A stretch of 64,000 nucleotides of DNA from Atopobiaceae bacterium (GTDB taxonomy: Bacteria; Actinomycetota; Coriobacteriia; Coriobacteriales; Atopobiaceae). How positions within the stretch are numbered: the stretch's first letter is position 1; every line of letters begins with the position of its first letter. The stretch is taken from NCBI GenBank assembly GCA_022655215.1, contig JALCUE010000002.1, positions 310,001-374,000 on the forward strand, in the 5' to 3' direction. Position numbers and translations under genes: made by a program. Below, piece after piece: positions 56,891-64,000 of this stretch. The notes below the pieces were generated by a model. It was not told the DNA's origin. It made no database searches and saw nothing but the letters and a program-made list of their open reading frames with translations.

Positions 56891-59800
56891 ATGGCAGACG
56901 ACAAGGACCCCACGGAGGGCAAGGCCGCGAAGGGCCATGGACCCGGGGGCTCCGGTGCCGACAAGCCCAGGAAGCCACACATCGTCCGCCACTCCGTCCT
57001 GCTGGCCGTCTCCGGAGTGTTCCTGGTCACGTCGGGCGTGGCCACCTATCTCGCGTTCGGTCCCCTGTCCGGCCTCGTCGACGCGTTCACGACGGGCATG
57101 GAGGTCACGTACTCCGACGGCGCCTCCGCCGTCACCACCGACGAGTGCGAGGACGTGGCGGCCCAGGTGGAGGCGGAGAGCATCGTCCTGCTCCGGAACG
57201 AGGGCTCGACCCTGCCGCTCTCCAAGGATGACACCAAGGTGAACGTGTTCGGGTGGGCGTCGACCGACTGGCTGGGCGGCGGCTCCGGTTCCGGCGGGGT
57301 CAAGAGCGTCGACACCGACCTCATCAAGTCGTTGAACGACTACGGCATCGAGACGAACACCGAGCTCACAGGCATGTACGAGAAGTTCGCCGGGGGCCGT
57401 GCGTACACCAGCTCCCTCAATTCCTACCCGGCGCAGTCGAGTCGTCTCTACGAGCCGTCCATCACCGATGAGAGCTGCTACTCGTCCCGGATCCTCTCCG
57501 ATGCGAAGGACTTCTCCGACACCGCCGTCGTCGTGATTGCACGCCAGACCGGCGAGAGCAACGACATGCCCAAAACCCAGTACAAGATGACCAAGGCCGC
57601 AGGGTCCGACGCCGACGTCGTGGAGGACGTGACCCGCACCTCCCTGGAGCTCTCCACCGAGGAGGAGGCCCTGCTCACCTACGTGGGGGCGAACTACGAC
57701 AAGGTCGTGGTCGTCCTCAACACGGGCAACACCATGGCGGTGGGACAGGTGGAGACCATCCCCGGCATCGACGCCGTGGTGGACGTCGGCCTCACCGGGC
57801 AGGACGCGGCCTCGGCCATCCCCGGGGTGCTGTGGGGCGACACGTCACCCTCCGGACGTACCACCGACACCTGGGACTATGACATGTCCACCAATCCCAG
57901 CTGGGTCACGTCGGGGGAGGACGGGGTCGGCACGTACACGAACGCCGACGGCCTCTATCCCGCGGACGGGACCTCGAACGGCAACCTCGGTGACGCCTCG
58001 GCCACCTACGACCAGGTCTCCTACGTGGACTACTCCGAGGGCATCTACGTGGGATACAAGTGGTACGAGACGGCCGACGCCGAGGGCTACTGGGACACGA
58101 CCTCCAACGCCCACGGCACCGGCTACGACGCGGTGGTGCAGTACCCGTTCGGCTACGGCCTGTCCTACACCACCTTCGACTGGGAGGTGCTGGACGCGCC
58201 GACGTCGCTCGACCCGGACGGCACGCTCTCGTTCACGGTGCGCGTCACCAACGTCGGCGACGTCGCCGGCGCCGACGTGGTCGAGCTCTACTCCACGCCC
58301 CCCTACACGAGGGGCGGGATAGAGAGGAGCTCGGTGGAGCTCGCGGGCCACGCCCGCACGCCCACGCTCGACCCGGGCGCCTCCTGCGAGGTCACCATCA
58401 CGGTGGACCCCTACGACCTGGCCGCCTACGACTGCTACGACGCCGACGGCGACGGCTTCGCCGGCTACGAGCTCGAGGCGGGCGACTACGCCTTCTCCCT
58501 GAGGCGCGACGCCCACACCCCCGATGACTCGGCGGGCTCCACGACGACGCTGTCCCTGGCCTCCACCCACCACTACGAGGTCGACCCCACCACGGGCGAG
58601 GCCGTCACCAACCGGTTCACCGGCGACGACGCCGCCGACGGCGTGGCCTCCGACGGAGCCGGGCAGGGCGTCACCTACCTGTCCCGGGCCGACTTCGCCG
58701 GCACCTTCCCCCAGGCGCCCACCGGCAGGGACATCCCCGACGACGTGGCCGCCCTCAACCGCTACACGGCCGCCGACGCCGACGCGGCGATAGACGAGGG
58801 CGACCAGGACGTCACCACGGGAGCCCAGAACGGGCTCGAGGTCGAGAAGGACGGCAAGGTCACGTCGCTCGGCCTGCAGCTGGGCGCCGACTACGACGAC
58901 CCCGCCTGGGACTCCCTGCTCGACGAGCTCACCACGGACGAGATGGAAGGTCTCTTCACCAGGGCCTATGCCACGACCACGAGCCTGCCGAGCGTGGGCA
59001 AGGAGGAGACCCACGAGGCCGACGGCCCCGCCCAGATAGGCAGCTTCTCCTCGGCGGGCACCGGCACGGGCTTCCCGTCCCCCTCGACCCTGGCCAAGAG
59101 CTGGGACGTCGACCTCGCCCGCAAGGTGGGCCGCACCATCGGTAGCCAGGCCCTCTCGCTGGGATACTCCGGCTGGTACGCTCCCACGGCGAACCTCCAT
59201 CGCTCCCCGCTCGACGGTCGCAGCTTCGAGTACTACTCGGAGGACAGCCTCCTCACGGGGGAGATGTGCGGCAGCGTCGTGGCCGGCAGCGCCGACTCGG
59301 GCGTCTACTGCTACATCAAGCACTTCATAAACGATGACGGTGAGGCCGGGATCTACCGGGATGGCATCTACACCTGGGAGACCGAGCAGGCCCTGCGCGA
59401 GACCTACCTCGAGCCCTTCCGCATCGCCGTCGAGAGGTACGGCGCCACGGGCATCATGAGCAGCTACAACCGCATCGGTGCCGTCTGGGCGGGGGGCTCC
59501 GAGGCCCTGATCACGGACGTGCTCCGCGGCGAATGGGGATTCGACGGGGCCGTCATCACCGACTTCAGCGACCACCCCGAGTACATGAACGGAGACCAGT
59601 CCCTCAGGGCCGGCGGCAGCCTCTGGATGACGATGACCGGCGGCCTCACGTGCGAGACGGGCTCCAACACCTACAAGCAGCATCTCCGTGAGGCGACGCA
59701 CCAGGTCCTCTACATGTACCTCAACGCCCGCGTCACCAACCAGAGCTTCGTCTCGTCGAGTGTCGACAATGCCAGATGGGAGCGGCCGACCATAGCAAAG

Positions 59801-59932
59801 GGCACGAGTTGGGCCCGCATCGCGATCGTCGGGCTCGACGTCACGTTCGCCCTCCTCAGCGCGACCTGGATACGCTCGATCGCCCGCGACCGGCGCCTCA
59901 GGAGGGGAGAGGGAGCATCACGTCGAGGGTGA
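56891..59932 (+). CDS. Membrane-anchored GH3 glycoside hydrolase with swapped domain order, second copy
   Basis: The 1013-aa paralogue of the enzyme at 50020 has a cytoplasmic N-terminal tail (1-30), a membrane helix (about 32-55) and the sandwich domain (about 85-400, with SIVLLRNEGSTLPL and GGGSGSGG). The FnIII-like domain (about 415-560, FGYGLSYTTFDW) and catalytic barrel (about 700-930) follow, with KHF at 810-812 and nucleophile D891 in VITDFSDH. A C-terminal helix (about 977-997) ends in basic residues. Both ends are thus membrane-anchored. GGAAGGGGAG precedes the ATG. The last 35 bases overlap the convergent TCS3 kinase gene. Substrate unknown; beta-glucoside cleavage is the family default. 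Confidence 0.88.
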   Translation: MADDKDPTEGKAAKGHGPGGSGADKPRKPHIVRHSVLLAVSGVFLVTSGVATYLAFGPLSGLVDAFTTGMEVTYSDGASAVTTDECEDVAAQVEAESIVLLRNEGSTLPLSKDDTKVNVFGWASTDWLGGGSGSGGVKSVDTDLIKSLNDYGIETNTELTGMYEKFAGGRAYTSSLNSYPAQSSRLYEPSITDESCYSSRILSDAKDFSDTAVVVIARQTGESNDMPKTQYKMTKAAGSDADVVEDVTRTSLELSTEEEALLTYVGANYDKVVVVLNTGNTMAVGQVETIPGIDAVVDVGLTGQDAASAIPGVLWGDTSPSGRTTDTWDYDMSTNPSWVTSGEDGVGTYTNADGLYPADGTSNGNLGDASATYDQVSYVDYSEGIYVGYKWYETADAEGYWDTTSNAHGTGYDAVVQYPFGYGLSYTTFDWEVLDAPTSLDPDGTLSFTVRVTNVGDVAGADVVELYSTPPYTRGGIERSSVELAGHARTPTLDPGASCEVTITVDPYDLAAYDCYDADGDGFAGYELEAGDYAFSLRRDAHTPDDSAGSTTTLSLASTHHYEVDPTTGEAVTNRFTGDDAADGVASDGAGQGVTYLSRADFAGTFPQAPTGRDIPDDVAALNRYTAADADAAIDEGDQDVTTGAQNGLEVEKDGKVTSLGLQLGADYDDPAWDSLLDELTTDEMEGLFTRAYATTTSLPSVGKEETHEADGPAQIGSFSSAGTGTGFPSPSTLAKSWDVDLARKVGRTIGSQALSLGYSGWYAPTANLHRSPLDGRSFEYYSEDSLLTGEMCGSVVAGSADSGVYCYIKHFINDDGEAGIYRDGIYTWETEQALRETYLEPFRIAVERYGATGIMSSYNRIGAVWAGGSEALITDVLRGEWGFDGAVITDFSDHPEYMNGDQSLRAGGSLWMTMTGGLTCETGSNTYKQHLREATHQVLYMYLNARVTNQSFVSSSVDNARWERPTIAKGTSWARIAIVGLDVTFALLSATWIRSIARDRRLRRGEGASRRG

Positions 59933-61196
59933 CGGCATCGCCGCGGGTGTTGGTCACCAGCGTGCCGTGGTAGCGCTCGGCGACCAGGAGCATGGACCGC
60001 ATACCGTATCCACGTCCCGAAGCCTCGCCCTCGTGGCCCTTCCCCCCGTCCGAGTAGCACTCGACGTGGATGACCACCATCCCGCGGTTCCGCCTCACGT
60101 CGAGGCCGATGCTGCGGCGGCTCTCGTCCTCGATCCCCGCCACGGTGGCCATGGCGCCGTCGAGCGCGTCGCCGAACAGCGCGTAGATGTCGGCAGGGTC
60201 CATGAACGAGAGCGCCGCGCCGTCCGCCATGCAGGTGAACGTGATCCCCTCGCGCTCGCACAGCAGGCGCCGCTCGGTGAGGATCACGTCCAGCGCCTCG
60301 TTTCCCGTCCGCATCGTGGAATCGTAGATGGTGATGTCGTTCTCGAGCCTGTCGAGCGCCTCGTCGTCCACGCCGCCCTCGCGCATCCCGCGCACCTGCT
60401 GCCTGAGGTCGTGGCACCTCGCGTCGATCGCGGCGATGCTGCGCTGGCTCGCCTCGTAGTGCCTGCGGCCGTCGGCGATGGTCCTCTCGGCCGCGGCGAC
60501 GTCGAGGGCGAGGCGCTTGCTGTAGAGCATCTCGTATTCCATGATCAGCAGGAACGCGCACACCGCACCGTGTATGAGCCTGAGGATGACGACGACCGGC
60601 GTGGGCACCCCGTAGCCGGGCAGGGACTTGTTGACGAGGTCGAACACGATCACCAGCAGGATGACCGCGAGCATCATGAGGAGCATCCCATGGTCCTCGA
60701 CCTCGACGAGGCCCCTCTCCTCGATCTGTCGGACGAACGTGAGGTAGACGATGCCGAAGATGAGGATCGTGGAGACGACCATGCCGATGGTCGAGGGGAG
60801 CGGCGCGTCCGGGTCGGCGCCTCCGCCGGCGAGGACCAGCCGTATGAGGCCGTCACAGCCGCTCGCGAGGTTCTGCACGGTGTAGCCTGCCGTGCAGCAG
60901 AACAGGGCGGTCCACATGGGGGTGTCGAAGCAGAACATCACGCAGCACGCGATCACCACCAGCACGCCCGTGAACGTGAGGAACTGGGAGGCGATGGCGT
61001 GCTCGCCCATGAGCGATGGCACGGCCGAGAACCCCACCCACGTGGCCGCCACGGTGCCGATCGCGAATCCGGCGAACACGATGGACGCACGCAGGTGGAA
61101 GTGGTCGCGTCTCGGCTGTCTGCGGACGAACATCCAGACGGCGAACAGCAGCTGGACTATGGTGAACAGCGACATCGCCACCTGGGTCCAGGTCAT
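59898..61196 (-). CDS. GHKL-type sensor histidine kinase with altered N box (TCS3)
   Basis: The 432-aa kinase has about six N-terminal membrane helices, phosphoacceptor H262 in DARCHDLRQQVRGM, then TGNEALDVILTERRLL. In the ATP-binding domain the glycine box GRGYGMRSM is kept, but the N box reads LFGDALDGAMATV, with D346-G347 replacing the usual E-N. The lost asparagine normally coordinates Mg-ATP, so activity is doubtful. Start ATG 61196 overlaps the regulator stop (TGATG). The 3' end overlaps the convergent GH3 gene by 35 bases. Confidence 0.82.
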   Translation of the reverse strand: MTWTQVAMSLFTIVQLLFAVWMFVRRQPRRDHFHLRASIVFAGFAIGTVAATWVGFSAVPSLMGEHAIASQFLTFTGVLVVIACCVMFCFDTPMWTALFCCTAGYTVQNLASGCDGLIRLVLAGGGADPDAPLPSTIGMVVSTILIFGIVYLTFVRQIEERGLVEVEDHGMLLMMLAVILLVIVFDLVNKSLPGYGVPTPVVVILRLIHGAVCAFLLIMEYEMLYSKRLALDVAAAERTIADGRRHYEASQRSIAAIDARCHDLRQQVRGMREGGVDDEALDRLENDITIYDSTMRTGNEALDVILTERRLLCEREGITFTCMADGAALSFMDPADIYALFGDALDGAMATVAGIEDESRRSIGLDVRRNRGMVVIHVECYSDGGKGHEGEASGRGYGMRSMLLVAERYHGTLVTNTRGDAVTLDVMLPLPS

Positions 61197-61906
61197 CAGA
61201 TGCTGCCTCCCAGGAAGGCCGCGATCCTCTCGAGGCCGGGCTTGCGCCTCGACCTGCTGAAGTAGAGGGTGTCGCCTGTGTCCATGTCCAAGGCGTTGCC
61301 GGCCACCGACCTCACGTGGGCCATGTTCGCGAGGCAACCGCTCGAGACGCGGACGAACGGCTCGTCCGCGAGGTCCTCCTCGACCTGACGCAGACTGGTG
61401 CGGGTCCTGAGGGGCTCGCCGTCGGCCTCGTGGTAGATGACGTCATGTCCCGAGGTCTCGACGTAGGCGAGGTCCCTCACGGCGATCACGCGCATGCCGT
61501 CGCGCGTGGGCACGACGACGCTCCTGCCTGAGTTGCGACGCATGGCGCGCATGGCCTTGTCCATGCGAAGCGACAGGTCGTAGTAGGTCACGGGCTTCAC
61601 GATGAAGTCCAGGGCGTCCACCTCGTAGCCGCGGACGGCGTACTGGACGAGGTTCGTCACGAAGATGATGGGCGTCACCTGGTCGTAGGTGCGGATGAGC
61701 GTGGCGGCCTCGAGGCCGGAGATGCCCGGCAGGTCTATGTCGAGGAAGATGAGGTCGCTCTTCTGGCTATCCTGCGCGAGGGTGACGGCGCTGGTCAGGC
61801 GGCTGCACGAGAACTCCTCGCCGTTCTTCTCGGCATAGCGCATGAGACTGCCCTCGAGGGCCGACGCCGCCTCGTCATCGTCCTCGACGATGAGGATCCT
61901 GTACAT
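61196..61906 (-). CDS. LytTR-family response regulator (TCS3)
   Basis: The 236-aa regulator has a receiver with MYRILIVEDDDE, phosphoacceptor D56 in DLIFLDIDLPG, FVTNLVQYAVRGYE and the conserved FIVKPVTYY. Its LytTR domain (about 140-232) shows DLAYVETSGHDVIYHEADGE and FVRVSSGCLANMAHVRSV. ATG 61906 follows GAGGGGGG. It is divergent from the GH3 gene at 62191, with a perfect inverted repeat between them, so that gene is a probable target. It is closely similar to the TCS1 and TCS2 regulators, which points to duplication. Confidence 0.9.
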   Translation of the reverse strand: MYRILIVEDDDEAASALEGSLMRYAEKNGEEFSCSRLTSAVTLAQDSQKSDLIFLDIDLPGISGLEAATLIRTYDQVTPIIFVTNLVQYAVRGYEVDALDFIVKPVTYYDLSLRMDKAMRAMRRNSGRSVVVPTRDGMRVIAVRDLAYVETSGHDVIYHEADGEPLRTRTSLRQVEEDLADEPFVRVSSGCLANMAHVRSVAGNALDMDTGDTLYFSRSRRKPGLERIAAFLGGSI

Positions 61907-62084
61907 GGCATGCCCCCCTCGCGTCCGCGCCAGTCGGCCGGGGAGTCCCGCCGGCTCACGTACATGGTACCCGCGCATGCCATGGTTCGCTCGGCGTCGC
62001 CCGTCGGCGCACCGTTCGGCCCGCCCCTCCCGGCATCACGACCGAACCCGCCACACCCGTTACCGATTCTGACAGGGGCCTATG

Positions 62085-62115
62085 AGCTTGAAGTCAGTCT
62101 GAGTATCTTCAAGCT
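62085..62115. promoter_or_regulatory. Inverted repeat between TCS3 regulator and GH3 gene
   Basis: AGCTTGAAG (62085-62093) and CTTCAAGCT (62107-62115) are perfect inverted 9-mers with a 13-base spacer, 22 bp centre to centre (about two helical turns). The site lies 75 bases before the GH3 ATG and 179 bases before the regulator ATG. A dimeric regulator, possibly the TCS3 LytTR protein, could bind. The rest of the 284-base gap shows no gene. Confidence 0.5.
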
Positions 62116-62190
62116 GCCAGGAAGACCGCCCCGTCGGACAGGTATGGCAAGGCAGGGACCACGGGGTCACACAGAGGAAAGGGAGGGAAC

Positions 62191-64000
62191 ATGCTGGGAA
62201 TCAACATGAGCGATGTGATGAGCGTGCTGGGCAACTGCGCCCCGTATCTCATCTTCTTCGCGGTCGTGCTCGTGGCCTCGATCGTCGTCTCCATCGCGGT
62301 CCGCAAGCAACCGAAGCCCAGGAAGAGGCTCATACGCAAGGGTGCCGGCATCGCGACGATCGCCGCGCTCGTCATCGCGGTGAACCTCATCTGCTGGGGT
62401 CCGATGTCGAGCATCATCACGCTGGCGACCGGCACGGGCGCCTCGGTGAGCGACGAGACCACGCAGGAGGCCGAGCAGCTCGCCGTCGACATCTCCGACG
62501 AGGGCATCGTCATGCTCAAGAACACCGACGACACGCTCCCGCTCCAGACGAGCGGCCAGAAGCTCAACGTGTTCGGCTGGGCATCGACCAACCCCATCTA
62601 CGGCGGCACCGGTTCCGGCTCGCTGAACGACGACTATCCCACCACGACCCTGCTCCAGGGCCTGAATGACGCGGGAATCGAGACTAACACCGAGCTCTCC
62701 GACTTCTATACCAACTACTGCGCCGAGCGTCCCACCTCGACCACCATGCTCGCGACCGACTGGAGCCTCCCCGAGCCTCCGGCGACCACCTACTCCGATG
62801 ACCTCATGAGCGACGCCGAGTCCTTCTCCGACACGGCCCTCATCGTCATCGGCCGTTCCGGCGGCGAGGGCAACGACCTGCCCTCCGACATGTCCACCGT
62901 CTCCGGCACGTTCTCGAACTCGTCGAGCTATGACGACTTCCAGCCCGGCCAGAGCTATCTCGAGCTCTCCCAGAGCGAGAAGGACATGATCGACATGGTC
63001 TGCTCCAAGTTCGACAACGTCATCGTGCTCTACAACGGCGCGAACACCATGCCCCTCGGCTGGACCGAGGACTACTCGCAGATCAAGAGCGTCCTGTGGT
63101 TCGCGGGCGCCGGCCAGACCGGCTTCGAGTCCCTGGGCAGGGTCATGACCGGCGAGGTCAACCCCTCCGGCAAGACCTCCGACACGTTCGTCTACGACCT
63201 GGACTCCTCGCCCAGCTCGAACAACTTCGGCGACTTCAAGTACGACAACATGGGCGAGTACGCCACCACGAACATGGGCCAGGAGGTGAGCCCCAGCTTC
63301 GTGAACTATGACGAGGGCATCTACGTCGGCTATCGCTACTACGAGACGGCCTCCACCGAGGGCTCGATCGACTACGCCTCCACCGTGCAGTACCCATTCG
63401 GTTATGGCCTGTCCTACACGACGTTCTCCCAGACCATGTCCGACCTCCATACGGCGGCGGACGGCACGATCAGCCTTGACGTGACCGTGACCAACACCGG
63501 CACCGTCGCCGGCAAGGACGTGGTCGAGGTCTACTACAACCCGCCCTATACCAACGGCGGCATCGAGAAGTCCAGTGCCAACCTCATCTCGTTCGGGAAG
63601 ACCGACGAGCTCAAGCCCGGCGAGTCCACCACGGTTACCATCTCGTTCAACGAGGAGGACATGGCCTCCTATGACACCTCGGCCGATGGCGGCAACGGTG
63701 CCTACGTGCTCGAGAGCGGCGACTACGTCATCTCCATCAACTCCGATGCGCACGACATCATCGACCAGCGCACCTATACGGTCGGTTCCACCATCACCTA
63801 CAGCGGGGACAACAAGCGCTCCAGTGACGAGACCGCCGCGTCGAACGAGTTCTCCGATGCCGCCGGTGACGTGACGTACCTCTCGCGCGCCGATCACTTC
63901 GCCAACTACGATGCCGCCACGGCCGCTCCCACGGACTACTCCATGTCCGACGAGCAGAAGGCCAGCTTCGTCAACACGTCGAACTATGACTCCTCGGTCG
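62191..64000 (+). CDS. Membrane-anchored GH3 glycoside hydrolase, swapped order, truncated by window end
   Basis: The frame is open from ATG 62191 (after GGGAGGG) to the window end, 603 codons, with no stop. Two N-terminal membrane helices (about 15-38 and 50-75) are separated by a basic loop (RKQPKPRKRLIRK). The GH3 sandwich domain comes first (about 95-380, with GIVMLKNTDDTLPL and YGGTGSGS). The FnIII-like domain (about 405-560, with YPFGYGLSYTTF) follows. The catalytic barrel should lie beyond the window. It is the third swapped-order GH3 of the region; its hairpin-like double N-terminal anchor differs from the single one in the genes at 50020 and 56891. Confidence 0.85.
   Translation, partial: MLGINMSDVMSVLGNCAPYLIFFAVVLVASIVVSIAVRKQPKPRKRLIRKGAGIATIAALVIAVNLICWGPMSSIITLATGTGASVSDETTQEAEQLAVDISDEGIVMLKNTDDTLPLQTSGQKLNVFGWASTNPIYGGTGSGSLNDDYPTTTLLQGLNDAGIETNTELSDFYTNYCAERPTSTTMLATDWSLPEPPATTYSDDLMSDAESFSDTALIVIGRSGGEGNDLPSDMSTVSGTFSNSSSYDDFQPGQSYLELSQSEKDMIDMVCSKFDNVIVLYNGANTMPLGWTEDYSQIKSVLWFAGAGQTGFESLGRVMTGEVNPSGKTSDTFVYDLDSSPSSNNFGDFKYDNMGEYATTNMGQEVSPSFVNYDEGIYVGYRYYETASTEGSIDYASTVQYPFGYGLSYTTFSQTMSDLHTAADGTISLDVTVTNTGTVAGKDVVEVYYNPPYTNGGIEKSSANLISFGKTDELKPGESTTVTISFNEEDMASYDTSADGGNGAYVLESGDYVISINSDAHDIIDQRTYTVGSTITYSGDNKRSSDETAASNEFSDAAGDVTYLSRADHFANYDAATAAPTDYSMSDEQKASFVNTSNYDSSV

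Overview
The window is GC-rich DNA, densely packed with genes that carry good Shine-Dalgarno sites. It looks chromosomal and most resembles a host-associated actinomycete of the class Coriobacteriia (an Olsenella/Atopobiaceae-like organism). That placement is inference from gene style: LytTR/GHKL two-component systems, large sortase-anchored adhesins, GH3 arrays and a small-form SRP RNA. No rRNA or tRNA gene and no phage or insertion-sequence gene was seen.

Left part (1-9.3 kb): a CMD-family protein, a class I/II aminotransferase followed by a HAD phosphatase, a Phd/YefM-RelE/ParE-type toxin-antitoxin pair, then a leucine operon (leuA-leuC-leuD-leuB). The leucine operon is preceded by a 38-codon leader peptide with three CTA leucine codons and a hairpin, which looks like attenuation control. 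Next come repeats of a dispersed ~25-bp element and two tandem Mg2+ P-type ATPase genes (9.35-15.03 kb). The first ATPase gene has a structured leader with a 27-codon upstream ORF and a hairpin that pairs with its own Shine-Dalgarno sequence.

Surface region (15-41 kb): two giant, oppositely oriented adhesins (2929 and 2550 aa) with variant sorting signals flank an AIM24-family gene. After them come an orphan LytTR regulator overlapping a CxxC-repeat membrane protein and a 70-aa membrane protein, adenine deaminase (reverse), a second aminotransferase, the SRP RNA, a DedA membrane protein and a third, smaller sortase-type surface protein with two almost identical Ig-like repeats.

Glycosidase/signalling region (41.6-64 kb): three paralogous GHKL histidine kinase/LytTR response regulator pairs and five GH3 glycosidase genes, with a lipoprotein, a GtrA-like membrane protein and a second toxin-antitoxin pair. 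Three of the GH3 enzymes have the swapped domain order (C-terminal domain, FnIII-like, TIM barrel) and transmembrane anchors; one is a Tat-type lipoprotein; one is a canonical enzyme with a C-terminal hydrophobic extension. Two of the three kinases have lost residues of the ATP-binding site. TCS2 and TCS3 are each divergent from a GH3 unit, with inverted repeats between them, so the region reads as a regulated cell-surface glucan or glycoside processing system. The last GH3 gene runs off the right end of the window.
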